This document shows, piece by piece, positions 1 through 10,698 of a stretch of DNA of 64,000 nucleotides. A program made the position numbers and the translations under genes. A model generated the notes under the pieces. The model did no database searches. It saw only the letters and a list, made by a program, of their open reading frames with translations, and was not told where the DNA came from. Source of the DNA: Haematobia irritans. Its lineage: Eukaryota; Arthropoda; Insecta; Diptera; Muscidae. The stretch lies in contig NC_134397.1 in assembly GCF_050003625.1 (NCBI RefSeq), positions 70,716,669 to 70,780,668 of the forward strand, written 5' to 3'. Every line of letters starts with the position of its first letter. The first letter of the stretch is position 1.

Positions 1-889
1 CACTCATATGACCACAGTGGCCAATCTTTTACTCCGATTTAATTGAAATTTTGCACAGGGAGTAGAATTATCATTGTAGCTATGCGTGCCAAATTTGGTT
101 GAAATCGGTTCAGATTTAGATATATCTCCCATATATAGCTTTCGCCCGATTTACACACATATGACCACAGTGGCCAATCTTTTACTCCGATTTAATTGAA
201 ATTTTGCACAGGGAGTAGAATTATCATTGTAGCTATGCCTGCCAAATTTGGTTGAAATCGGTTCAGATTTAGATATAGCTCCTATATATAGCTTTTGCCC
301 GATTTACACTCAAATGACCACAGTGGCCAATTTTTAACTCCGATTTAGTTGAAATTTTGCACAGGGAGTAGAATTATCATTGTAGTTATGCGTGCCAAAT
401 TTTGTTGAAATCGGTTCAGATTTAGATATAGCTCCCATATAAATGTTTTTCTGATTTCGACAAAAATGGTCATAATACCAACATTTTCCTGGTAAAATCG
501 CCACTGCTTAGTCGAAAAGTTGTAAAAATGACTAAAATTTTCCTAAACTTCTAATACATATATATCGAGCGATAAATCATAAATAAACTTTTGCGAAGTT
601 TCCTTAAAATTGCTTCAGATTTAAATGTTTCCCAAATTTTTTTACTAACATTGTGTTTCACCCTAGTGCATTAACCGACTTAAATTTTGAGTCTATAGAT
701 TTTGTAGAAGTCTATCAAATTCTGTCCAAATCGAGTGATATTTAAATGTATGTATTTGGGAGAAACCTTTATATATAGGCCCCAACACATTTGACGAATG
801 TGATATGGTATCGAAAATTTAGATCTACAAAGTGGTGCAGGGTATAATATAGTCGGCCCCGCCCGACTTTAGACTTTCCTTACTTGTTT
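1..889 (-). repeat. Family A element, 5' end plus three 153-bp units, cut by window edge
   Basis: Read on the minus strand the element begins AACAAGTAAGG at the right edge (about 889), passes TATACCCTGCACCACTTTG, then about 450 bp of unit-free sequence, then a tandem array. The array is visible as CATATGACCAC-type starts at 5, 158 and 311, an exact 153-bp period, with GGGAGCTATAT and AACCGATTTCAACC in each unit. The opposite-orientation copy at 62588-64000 has the same order. No protein is encoded. The plan resembles DINE-1/Helentron-like non-autonomous elements, but that affiliation is inference. Confidence 0.8.
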
Positions 890-1738
890 GTATGTATTAT
901 TATTTTCTTGATTTGAGTCACTTCCTCATTTATACAAAAGGTACACTCATGCGTCACCTTTATGCGACTATGTTGTGGCTTAGTTAGAGATTAGCTTTAT
1001 AGTACTCCTTTTTAAGATATTTTTTATCTAAGATATTTTTTAGCTTGATTATTTATTTTACGATTATAAATTCCTGGAAATCCCACGTTTCATATCGCAT
1101 TAAGGAAGGTTTTCGAACAAACAAACCGATGTTTGTTTTATGTATATAAGGAGTCATGATTTGTATTGGGAATATTAACGTTTAACACTGACAAATAGAG
1201 CCTAAAAAATTTTTAATGATTCAGATTTATTTTGGGAAGAACTAGGGCGTATATGATTGTACAATGGGTCGTACGCTCGAGTAAATACTAGCCAATACAT
1301 TGCCTGAATCAATAATGGTTTGTTTAAGTGTGAAATGGTGCCAACAATTGATTTCATAGAAGAGTCAATTGTTTTTTGTTGCCATTTGGCCAATTATAAC
1401 ACAGGAAGAAGGTAATACCACATGGTATGGTATTTCCCCCAAAAAAAAAAATAAAAATTAAATTGTGAATATGTAAAAGTTAGGGTTTGCCATATGAGAA
1501 AATTTTCCAGGATTTCCAGGCATAAATGACACAATTTTGGGTTTTTTTTTTGGAAGAAGAGATTTTTTTAGTTAATGCGGTATCACAACTAACAAATTGC
1601 ATAAATGAGCTTGAATCATCAGATACTGCAAAATTATTTTCTTCTGGAATTTTCTTGCTTGAAAGGGTCGTAAGTAAAGGTATTTTCAAAAGAGGTGATA
1701 TTTTGGTATTCACAGAAAAATATCACATGTTCTAGATA
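890..1738. other. Unclassified AT-rich sequence
   Basis: No repeat family, transposase or recognisable host gene is seen. The only open frames are under 80 codons, overlap each other on both strands and show no domain. An A-run of about 11 bases lies near 1440. Confidence 0.5.
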
Positions 1739-1740
1739 TA

Positions 1741-2177
1741 CACGCAAAAAATAATTCTTTCCTCCCAAACGAAATTTTAGACTAACAAAGTTCGTTTCTC
1801 ATTTGCTTTTTGCTTTAAGGAAGTTTATTTAGAAGAAAAGTATATACTTTTTGTGATAAACGTTTATTCTTTTCCAGGATGTAAAAACAATTTTATAAAG
1901 ATCAACTCAAAAAAAAAATCTTTTCTGGCTAATTGCATTTTCCATCACATCTTTCTCACTTCCACGAGTTTTTTTAGTTATTAGCACCATTTTCTGTAGT
2001 ACAAACAATGTAGAAGAAATTATTCGAGTTTATAAATTTTTTAAATCTAACCTTTCGCCAGCACGGAGATTCGAACTGCGGACCATACAATTTGTAAGCC
2101 AACACTATACCATGAGCTATGTAGCTGTTATTGTCATCAATAGACAATTATCCATTTAAGTTATATTTATATAGCAT
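1741..2177 (+). mobile_element. M7 element start (CACGCAAAAAATAATTC) with SINE-2 on the minus strand
   Basis: The left end is TA followed by CACGCAAAAAATAATTC, the start also seen near 59992. About 190 bp in, the sequence becomes SINE-2 read backwards. Its tRNA-like head lies at about 2050-2130 on the minus strand, with a TAGCTCATGG A-box-like motif and a GTTCGAATC B-box. Right end and target duplication were not found. The same M7-plus-SINE-2 pairing occurs at 59992-60385, so the two parts probably travelled together. Confidence 0.6.
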
Positions 2178-2362
2178 ACACTCAAAAAAACCTATATTTC
2201 AATAAAGCTGATTTAATTTAATTTAAGTTCATAGGATTTTTACGTTTTAAGAAAGCTTCTATAACGTTAATAATTTTTTGCGTACGTTAGTTAAAATAAC
2301 TAAAATATTGATAATTTTTTGCGTACGTTAGTTAAAATAACTAAAATATTGATAGGCTAAGA
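2178..2362. repeat. M4-like fragment with a 41-bp tandem duplication
   Basis: The sequence begins CACTCAAAAAAACC, like the M4/M6 ends. It ends with two adjacent copies (period 41 bp, about 2280-2362) of a segment holding CGTACGTTAGTTAAAATAAC, a motif also found in the M4 element at 33097-33612. It looks like a truncated, locally duplicated element. Confidence 0.5.
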
Positions 2363-3330
2363 TGTTTCCGAACCGCCCTCGTAGCTCCCATATATATGCA
2401 TTGCCCGATTTTCCATAATGTGATTATAATAGCCGATCGTACTGAAATTTGGCACAAAGTTACTTTCTGTGGTACCAACCAAACCTGCAAAATATCATCC
2501 GAATCGTTTCAGATTTAAATGTACCTTCCATATATATGTAGTGCCCGACTTTGAAAAATTTCACCTAATAACCTTATTTTGGCCATCGTTTGTTAATTTT
2601 CGACATCATTTATTATCCGATCATATTCCAATTTAGCACAAGGTAACCTTCTGTGGTATCAACTAAACCTGGAAAATTTCATCCAAATCGGTTCAGATGT
2701 AGATATAGCTTCCATATATGTGCATCGCTCGATTTTCCCAAATTTTGGCTATAAGACATATTTCTAATATTGAAGTATTAGCCGATCATACACTAAAAAA
2801 ATATTGTCGTGGGGTCAAAGATTTCATGTCTTTAAAATACGAATGCAAGAAGACGCATTTCTCTAATATAAAGTTTTTTCCTCGTCCAAAAGTCGATAAA
2901 CTTTTCAATGAAGTCGTATTATCCTTATAATTAAGTGATTTCACTTAAAAATGGGTATCATAACCTGAAAGAAAAAACGTTAGGGCTAAGGTCAACTTGA
3001 GTTTAAATTTTTTAAATTTAATGAAATTGTCTTTAAATTTGCTGGCTTTTTGCATCTTGACTACAAAGCAAAAAATCGTTCAAATATAGGACATGTTTTT
3101 CAACACTTCATTTTAAAGACGCTTTTTACTTGAAACATAGCATAATTACTACTGGAAGTCGAGTCTTAATTTTGAAAATAAAGTTGTCGTTAACTAGTTT
3201 TTAAAGGATTTTTATAGCATATGAAGAAAAAAAGCTGAAAAAGCGAGAAATTAAAATTTGCTTCCCAGAAGCAAATACACAAAACCCAAATTTAAAAGAG
3301 AATTGTGTCTTAAAAGTATCCTTACTTGTA

Positions 3331-5029
3331 CACGCACAGAAAAACCATGTTTGGACATGGTTGCCGCATCCATTTAATGCTTATCTAGAGCATGTAATTG
3401 CCGCGAAAACCATGTATTTTGTCTTTGTAAAAATAGTTTTCGAGCGGAGAAAAATTTATGGTGGCAATAAGCATTTGAATGGTTCTCAAATACCGCAAAC
3501 ATGTTCTATCATTTAAATGATAGAATTTGAGACCACACAGAAAAAAATATCACTAAAATATTTCCAATTAAAAAGTTAATTGAAGTTGAAAATTTTTTCA
3601 ATTAATAAGTTAATTGATACAATTAACTTTTTAATCATTATAAAAACATTAAGTTAATTAAGTCAATGATTGAACATTTTAAAAATTTTTTATAAAAAAA
3701 TTAATTGATACAATTAACTTTTTAATCAAATTCGGAAGACTAATTCAGTTAAAAAAGTGCTGATTTTTTTTAAATTTTTAATTAAAAATGTATTTCAAAC
3801 AGTCATTTGTTAATCCAAATAAAAACTCTAAGCCAATTCAGAAAGTAATTAAAAATAGTTACCTTTTTTAATTAATAAATTACTTGAGTTTTGCAATCAA
3901 CATCAATTAAATTTTTAATTGAATCAATTAAAAAATTAATTGAAATTTGCTGAAAAATCAATTAATGTTTTAATCAAGATTTTTTTCTCTGTCCAATTAA
4001 AACTGTGATTGATACTATCATTTTCGTGATTGAAGACATTTCAATTAAAAAATTAATTGGATCAATTAATTTGGTGATTGAATCAGAAAAAAAATTTTTT
4101 GTGTGCATTAAATGGTCGGGAAAATCATGTACCTAACCATTCAATTTTTTTTTTACTTTTTTACAAGGAAAAAAGTATTTTTATAGGTTAAGTATAGACA
4201 TGTCTAGAACCATTACATGGCCATAAAGACCATTTAATTTTTTAACTTGTTTGCAGCGAAAAGAATTTTATAAAAAAATTGAGAAGGTACACACGATTTT
4301 CATTTTGCGCGTCAGTCGTGTGTTGTTTCTTGGAATGGACGGAGAATACGGATTTACTGTGTTTTCTGTTAATTTATTTATTCAGAAGTGGCACGTGGTT
4401 TTATGTGAACACAAAAAGGAAAGTGTAATTGAAAAAATGTACCTGCTTTTTGTTCTGCATTTTGCTATATGGTATCATTTATTTTTATTTGCAGTTACAT
4501 GATGTCTGCGTTTGTACATTTGGTGGGCACGAAGTAAATATGGAATGATTACTTATTGTTGAAATTGAACCAAACTAGAGTGTGTAAAAATATGTGATGT
4601 TTGCTTGCACGACATTATAAATACAAATAAACAATGAATTAGTTTATAAATAAATAAAAACAAATAAATAACGTTGATTTTATGTTTTCTTTTCTCGAGT
4701 GGCGTCCTTTTTTCGACGACGAAAAAAGTGTTTTCATAAAAATCAAAACATTTTAGGTTGTGACCATGTTCTTTTAACTAAAAGAAAAACATTTTTGACG
4801 AATAACATAACATTTTAGATCGTGACCATTGTCTTTTAATGGAAACAATATTCTTTTTATCAATATAATAACATTTTAGACGAAGACAATTGTATTTTTC
4901 TTAGAACCATGTTCATTGCGCCAACATGGTTGCAGGCTAAAATGTTACATGGTCGCCGCAAAAATAGCTGCTATCATATTATTTTGCTGTTCGAATATGA
5001 TTGTGACAATCATGTTTCTTCTCTGCGTG
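3331..5029 (+). mobile_element. M2 non-autonomous DNA transposon inserted in M1, carrying M3
   Basis: The ends are CACGCACAGAAAAACC and TTCTTCTCTGCGTG, with TA at 3329-3330 and 5030-5031. The empty site is visible in the other M1 copy (about 11262), where TTGTATTCTCTGC carries one TA. Inner parts repeat ACATGG/CCATGT motifs shared with the 250-bp M2 copy at 40249-40498. The middle (about 4240-4510) is unlike other copies and contains an 83-codon open frame (4251-4502) preceded by TTTGCAG; it could be captured sequence, but I do not recognise it. Confidence 0.85.
3536..4105. mobile_element. M3 non-autonomous DNA transposon nested in M2
   Basis: The ends are CACAGAAAAAAATATC and TTTTTTGTGTG with CA on each side. 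Removing the element and one CA restores the palindrome GACCATTAAATGGTC of M2, which supports the boundary. The interior is made of repeated (A/T)TTAATT runs on both strands. A related, less complete copy lies at 43292-43809. Confidence 0.75.
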
Positions 5030-5609
5030 TATTCTCCGCTTCTTTGGCTCTGAATCAATACCAACATTTTTAAAGTAAAGACAAAATCTTTGGAACCGGG
5101 CATGCTTTTTTTCAGTGTAGTTAGACTTACATGTAGCTCTTACATAAATATATTTCCCATGTTTCACAAATGTTGATTTTTTTATTATTTATTTATTTAT
5201 TTATTTTTAATTTAGCGATTTCCTCTTTAACTCTGTAGCTTCCTCTTTAACTCTGTAGCTTCAGAACCAACTACATCTACTAATATCAGACATTTCTGTT
5301 CAGATTGTGATACAACTCCCATGAACATGTACCCCTTAATGTTCTTGAATATGGCAATGCCGTTTAACATATACTCCAAACCTATACCGATAATACCCCA
5401 CAAATGGTTATCTTTACTAATTCAATAGGGGTGGTTTAGGGTATGATATAGTCGGCCCCGTACGACTTTCCACTTTACTCACTTGTTTAACTTGCATTCG
5501 TTTTTCGTGAATAGCTTCATTAATATACCGTGAAAAGTACATGAAAATCCGATAAATGGAATCTGTATCCTAATTTAAATTTTATTGATCCTAGATTTGA
5601 AGCCATATA

Positions 5610-6589
5610 CACGGATGAAAAAGACTGTTTTTCATATGTTTGGCTATAAACATTATATGTTTGGAACACAAATTTTTAAACACAATATTTTTGAGTGCAA
5701 GCATATAATGTTCATAAACTAGCATAACATGTTTGGGACATATATGTTAATATGTTAGAACATATTATGTTTGGGACATAAAATGTTTGTAAATATAATA
5801 TGCTTGGATGCAAACATATATTAATTTAGAAATAGCCTATAAACATATATGTGTTTAGTAGCTTGGAGCGCTATTTAACAGGGAGCGATATTGAATTAAG
5901 TTGGTGGTTGTTGCTTGTTATTACAAAATTAACATTTTAGTTTTCCTTGGGCAATTGATGATCAGCTACTTCTTTGATCCTTACAAACTGTGTGGTCCGC
6001 TGTTCGAATCCCCGTCCGGCAAAAGGTAAAATTAAAATAAAAAAAATCATAAAATTGAATAATTGCTTCTACAATGTTTGTATTACAGAAAAAGGTGCTA
6101 AGAACTAAAAAATCTCGTGGAAAGAGAGAAAGATGTGGGGGAATATACAATTAGGCAGAAACAAAATTTTGAGCATTCAGGTCGAAAACCTATGTTGTTA
6201 GCACCTATATTACCTGTTTATTTTCATAATTCATTATGATTGTAAATATATAAATAAATAAATAAAATTTTGAGCACAATATTGTATGGAAGAATTTTTT
6301 TTAAGCATATAATATTTTTGGGTGCAAAATGCTTCCAAACATATTATATGTTCACATAATAACATATTGTTTTTTGGAAGACAACATTATTGAATTTGGA
6401 TGCAAAAATACAAAATGTTTGGAACTTAGACTACCCAAACATATATTGTTTAGACCAATATGCTTTCAAACATATTATATATTGGAAGAGATCAAACATA
6501 TAAATGTTTGGGCAATACCCAAAAATATATATGCTTGAAGCAAATTATGTTTGGGAGTATATGTTACAGAAGCGATTTTTGTGAGCGTG
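5610..6589 (-). mobile_element. M5 non-autonomous DNA transposon carrying SINE-2
   Basis: The ends are CACGGATGAAAAAG and TTTTTGTGAGCGTG. The left flank is TA and the right flank AA, so the 2-bp duplication has one mismatch. The body is made of many AAACATAT/ATATGTTT motifs. Length is 980 bp against 976 bp for the copies at 29633-30608 and 56903-57878. A tRNA-derived SINE sits at the same internal position in all three. Confidence 0.85.
5950..6268 (+). mobile_element. SINE-2 (tRNA-derived) inside M5
   Basis: The head contains a GATCAGCTAC A-box-like stretch and GCTGTTCGAATCCCC (B box) about 45 bp downstream. A body with GTATTACAGAAAAAGGTGC follows, then a TAAATAAATAAATAAA tail. The order of internal promoter boxes, body and simple tail is that of tRNA-derived SINEs. 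The best preserved head is at about 60300-60380 on the minus strand. Confidence 0.75.
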
Positions 6590-6669
6590 AAGGTCGCTAA
6601 AAAAATTCATTATTTTATAGAAGTTGCATCTTTGGCTCGGAATCAGTAGAAAAATCCTTAAGGGAAGGT

Positions 6670-7357
6670 GGGAGCCACCGTGGTGCAATGTTTAGCATGC
6701 CCGCCTTGCACGCACAGGGTCGTGGGTTCAAACCCAGTTTGGACCTAACACAAAAAAGTTTTTCAATGTTGGATTATCCCACCTCATTAATGCTGGTGAC
6801 ATTTCTGAGTGTTTCAAAGCTTCTCTAAGAGGTTTCACTGCAATGTGGAACGCCGTTCGGACTCGGCTATAAAAAGGAGGTCCCCTGTCACTGAGCTTAA
6901 CATAGAATCGGGCAGCACTCAGTGATAAGATAGAAGTTCACCACTGTGGTATCACCATGGACTGAATAGTCTAAGTACGTCTGAAATATCGGGCTACCAC
7001 TATACCTAACCTAACCTAACGCCATTTGGAGTCGGCTATAAAAAGGAGGTCCCTTGTCATTGAGCTTAACATAGAATCGGGCAACACTCAGTGATAAGAG
7101 AGAAGTTCACCGCTGACAGAAGAGTTTTCTTTTCTGACGAACGAAATTGTAGACAAACAACGAATCGCTAAAAAGTTTTCTCTAAAAGCAAAGAAAAAAT
7201 TCGTGCTAATTTGCTCTTAAAGAAAATACTTTATCAGAATTTCGTTTGTCTAAAATTTCGTTGCGGAGAAACGTATTTTTGCTTTAGGAGCGGTATCACA
7301 ATGGACTGAATAGTCTAAGTGCGCCTGAAATATCGGGCTGCCACTATACCTAACATA
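6670..7357 (+). mobile_element. SINE-1 with duplicated 3' half, inserted in M6
   Basis: It begins GGGAGCCACCGTGGTGCAAT, a tRNA-like head with B box GGGTTCAAACCC. The body holds CTCGGCTATAAAAAGGAGG, CAGCACTCAGTGATAAG and ATGGACTGAATAGTC, followed by CCTAACCTAAC. The 3' half is repeated from about 7019 (about 170-bp shift). The whole is flanked by TCCTTAAGGGAAGGT and TCCTAAGGGAAGGT, a 14-15 bp target duplication with one indel. The second body is itself interrupted at 7114-7290. Confidence 0.85.
7114..7290. mobile_element. M7-like insertion inside SINE-1
   Basis: SINE-1 sequence runs to TTCACCGCT and resumes at GGTATCACAATGG. The intervening 177 bp contain ACGAACGAAATTGTAGAC near the left and AAAATTTCGTTGCGG near the right, inverted versions of the M7 motif CAAACGAAATTTTAGAC. 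Exact termini and duplication are unclear. Confidence 0.5.
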
Positions 7358-7402
7358 TCCTAAGGGAAGGTCAAAATCTTTGGATCCAAGTAAACTTTTT
7401 AT

Positions 7403-8150
7403 CTCTCTCTCTCTTTCTCTGTGAAAAATCATTTATGTATCCCGAAGGTTTCTATATTCACACTGATGCAAACCCTATGGCATATCTTTGCACTTACATA
7501 AATAAGAACCTGCCATCTAATCTATAATCTAATCTAATATCCTATGACCATTGCTAACATTATCTTTGGTGAATGACGTCAACATAGATAGAATACCTAA
7601 GGCGGACATCGTGCGAACTTTAATAATGCGAGAAAAGAAGAACAAAAGCAACAAATACGGAAAAAAAAGTGTAATAACATCAAGATGACAACAAAGAACT
7701 ATTGACCGCGAGGGCCATTGTAACATTAATTGCAATTGCCATATTCCCAGGGTGTTTGTCCCAACCAGCCATAGATCAAATGACACAAACCACATAGACT
7801 ACAATAAAAAAAACCCAAGGCAATTATTGTTAATTAATTAATAATATAAAGATAGAATAAAAAACAAAACAATGTGCCTCCTTCCTTATAAGTCATAAAA
7901 CAGGAAATTTTCATATTTAGCTAAAATTATACCATGTATGGAAACGGATAAGAAATTATCCTTAAAGATTGCTTCAGATCAATCTTAAGACCGAAGGGAT
8001 AAAATATTATTTTAGGTTTTTGTCATAGTGGTATTATTACAGGCTAAGAACTATTTTGAGGATTTTTTAGTCTTTGATGGATTGGATTTTTAAGCTGACA
8101 TATCATTTTACGTGAATAGCTTCCTAGTAAAAAAAACTTTGAAGTTCTTT
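7403..8150. other. Unclassified, mostly non-repetitive sequence
   Basis: After a short (TC)n tract there is sequence without recognisable repeats or a convincing open frame; an 88-codon minus-strand frame at 7529-7795 has no domain I know. A fragment resembling the M6 left part (TAAGCTGACATATC, GTGAATAGCTTC) lies at about 8088-8130. Probably intergenic or intronic. Confidence 0.5.
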
Positions 8151-8178
8151 CTAGGCTAGGTTAAAGTGGCAGCCCCAT
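8150..8178 (-). repeat. SINE-1 3'-end fragment
   Basis: TAGGCTAGGTTAAAGTGGC followed by AGCCCCATGT is the reverse of the SINE-1 end (CGGGCTGCCACCTAACC). Only the tail junction survives. Confidence 0.5.
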
Positions 8179-8348
8179 GTTAAAGTTACCGAATATGGAA
8201 AGCCATACGTTTTGACCAGAACTGGGACTGGTCCATACACACCAGGTATTAGTCCAATACCGGTTCTGGGATTAAACCATTTCCCATAGACGAGCATAAA
8301 ACACAGCAAGGACAAATTAATTAATTAAAATGGAACAATGGAAATATA

Positions 8349-9565
8349 AAACAAGTATATACGACCGTAAGTTCGGCCAGGCCGAATCTTATGTACCCTC
8401 CACCATGGATTGCATAGAAACTTGTACTAAAGACTGTCATACACAATCGAATTACTTGGGTTTTGGCAACTCTTGCCGATGGCAAGGTATCTTAAAACTT
8501 CTTAACACCGTGTTCTCAATTGTAAGTTAGTCCATACGGGGTATATATTAAACAAAAAAGGCTGATTAAATACGTAAATAATTCAGTTTAACAAAATTTT
8601 CTATAGAAATATAATTTTGACAAAACTTTCTATAGAAATAAAATTTTGACAAAATTTTCTATAGCAATAAAATTTGACAAAATTTTCTATAGAAATAAAA
8701 TTTTGACAAAATTTTGTATAGAAATAAAATCTTGACAAAAATTTGTATAGTAATAAAATTTTGACAAAATTTTCTATAGAAATAAAATTTTGCAAAAATT
8801 TTCTATAGTAATAAAATTTTGACAACATTTTTTATTGTAATAAAATTTTGACAAAATTTTCTATAGTAATAAAATTTTGAAAAAATTTTCTATAGTAATA
8901 TAATTTTGACAACATTTTCTATAGTAATGAAATTTTGACAAAATTTTCTATAGATATAAAATTTTGGTAGATTATTTTTGGGGATCGGCTATATATAACT
9001 ATAGACCGATATGGACCAATTTTGGCATGTTTGTTAGGGGCCATATACTATCGCAAAGTAACCAATTTCACCACGTGTCAAAATTCCACCGGGTCGGATG
9101 AATTTTGCTCCTCCAGTAGCTCCGAGGTCAAATCTGGGGATCGGTTTATATGGGGGCTACATATAATTATGAACCGATATGAACCAATTCCTGAATGGTT
9201 GTCAGAGACCATATACTAACACCACGTACCAAATTTCAACCGAATCGGACGAATTTTGCTCATCCATTAGGCTCCGAAGGTCAAATCTGGGGATCGGTAT
9301 ATATGAGGGCTATATATAATTATGGACGATGTGAACCAAAATGTGCATGGTTGTTAGAAGCCATATACTAACACCATGTACCAAATTTCAGCCGGATCGG
9401 ATGAAATTTGCTTCTCTTAGAGGCTCCGCAAGCCAAATCGGGGGATCTGTTTATATGGGGGCTATATATAATTATGAACCGATGTGGACCAATTTTTGCT
9501 TGGTTATTAGAGACCATATACTAACACTATGTACCAAATTCCAACCGAATCGGATGAATTTGGCT
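8349..9565 (+). repeat. Family B element (5' block, 29-bp minisatellite, 153-bp units)
   Basis: It begins AAACAAGTATATACG, then GTTCGGCCAGGCCGAATC, ATGTACCCTCCACCATGG and the GCCGATGGCAAGGTATC block (8349-8590). At 8594-8965 lies a 29-bp array of the type AAAATTTTGACAAAATTTTC. From about 8990 there are 153-bp units with GACCGATATGGACCAATTTT and TTTATATGGGGGCTA. The 3' block is missing; a reversed minisatellite follows directly. Confidence 0.85.
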
Positions 9566-10615
9566 CCTCCTTCCTGTACACAATTTTGTCAAAATTTTAA
9601 ATTCTGCAGAAACTTTGTCAACATTTCTATAGAAAATTTTTTCTAAAGAAGCTTTGTCAAAAATTTATTTCTATAAAAAAATTTGTTAACATTTTATTTG
9701 TATAGAAATTTTTAACAAAATTTTATTTCTATAGAAAATTTTGTCAAAACTTTAAATTTTGTCAAAATTTTATTTCTATAGAAATTTTTGTCAAAATTTT
9801 ATTTCTATAGAAAATTTTGTCAAAATCTTATTTCTATAGAAAATTTTGTCAACATTTTATTTCTATAGAAAATGTTGTCAAAAATTTATTTCTATAGAAA
9901 ATGTTGTCAAAATTGTATTTCTATAGAAAATTTTTATAGAAAATTCTGAAAAATTTTATTTCTACAGAAAATTTTGTCAAAATTTTATTTCTAAAGAATA
10001 TTTTGTCAAAATTTTAATTTTTATAGATAATTCTGTTAAAATTTTATGTCTATAGAAAATTTTGTCAAAATGTTATTTCTATAGAAAATTTTGGCAAAAT
10101 TTTAATTTTTTACAAAATTTTGGCAAAATTTTATTTCTATAGAAAATTTTGCCAATATTTTATTTCAAAAGAGAATTTTGTTAAAATTTTATTTCTAAAG
10201 AAAATTTTATCAAATTTTCAATTTTTATATAAAATTCTGAAAAAGTTTTTTTTTCTATCGAAAATTTTGTCAAAATTTTATTTTTATAGAAAATTTTGTC
10301 AAAATTTTATTTCTATAGAAAATTTTGTCAAAATTTTATTTCTATAGAAAATTTTGTCCAAATTGCTAAAGAAATTTTCGTCCAAATTTCAATTTTTATA
10401 GAAAATTCTGAAAAATTGTATTTCTACAGAAAATTTTGTCAAAATTTTATTTCTAAAGAAAATTTTGTCAAAATTTTATTTCTATAGAAAATGTTATCCA
10501 AATTTCAATTTTTATAGAAAATTCTGAAAAATGTTATTTCTACAGAGATTTTTGCCAAAATTTTATTTCTATAGACAATTTTGTCAATTTTTTAATACTA
10601 TAGACAATTTTTGAA
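9566..10615 (-). repeat. 29-bp minisatellite array, about 35 units
   Basis: Repeats of AAAATTTTGTCAAAATTTTA + TTTCTATAG (29 bp) run for about 1 kb, in the opposite orientation to the short array at 8594-8965. Variants include TCTAAAG and TCTACAG for TCTATAG. Three units make 87 bp, so a unit without stops reads through all frames; the open frames here are by-products. Confidence 0.9.
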
Positions 10616-10698
10616 GAACCTTTTATTTGGAAGGGAATATTTTCCAAACCTAAAAAAATCAACAATGTTTGGTAAAGTTCCACCAACTGTGGCAACTA
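10616..10698. other. Minisatellite flank ending ACCAACTGTGGCAAC
   Basis: Short junction sequence with CCACCAACTGTGGCAAC. Similar ACCAACT(G/A)TGGCAACC flanks close the 29-bp arrays near 14728 and 48090, so it is probably part of the repeat that carries the array. Confidence 0.5.

Larger units (their letters stand above)
2791..5117 (+). mobile_element. M1 non-autonomous DNA transposon, interrupted by M2
   Basis: The ends are CACTAAAAAAATATTG and TTTTTTTCAGTG with TA on each side (2789-2790 and 5118-5119). Without the insertion at 3331-5029 the element would be about 630 bp, close to the 657-bp uninterrupted copy at 10699-11355. No coding potential is seen. Termini and 2-bp duplication fit a Tc1/mariner- or CACTA-type non-autonomous element; the mobilising transposase is not in the window. 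Confidence 0.85.
2364..5488 (-). repeat. Family A element split by a nested insertion
   Basis: The left part (2364-2790) has CTCCCATATATA/GCCCGATTTTCC units. The right part (5118-5488) runs to GGGTATGATATAGTCGGCCC and ends ACTTGTTT, the reversed 5' end of the family. Between them lies M1 (2791-5117), flanked by TA on both sides. The order across the break matches the continuous copy at 46424-48507, where GCCGATCGTTC leads on to TGTAGCTCTTACATAA. Confidence 0.8.
5493..7402 (+). mobile_element. M6 element split by M5 and SINE-1
   Basis: Three pieces read in order as one M6 copy. These are 5493-5609 (GTGAATAGCTTC, TTTTATTGATCCTAG), 6590-6669 (GCATCTTTGGCTCGGAATC, CCTTAAGGGAAGGT) and 7358-7402 (CAAAATCTTTGGATCC, AAGTAAACTTTTT). 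The same order is uninterrupted at about 59680-59910. The 3' end runs into a short (TC)n tract at about 7400-7422, so the terminal GAGTG is lost. Confidence 0.7.

Noticed and set aside
7020..7110. Separate SINE-1 insertion
   Set aside because: It lacks a head and its own target repeat; it is a duplication within the copy at 6670-7357.
8601..10487. Frames with repeated FYFYRKFCQNFISIENF peptide
   Set aside because: Products of the 29-bp minisatellite, which lacks stops in all frames over 87 bp.
9566..10615. CRISPR-like array (29-bp repeats)
   Set aside because: Units are directly adjacent with no spacers, and the DNA is from an insect nuclear genome.
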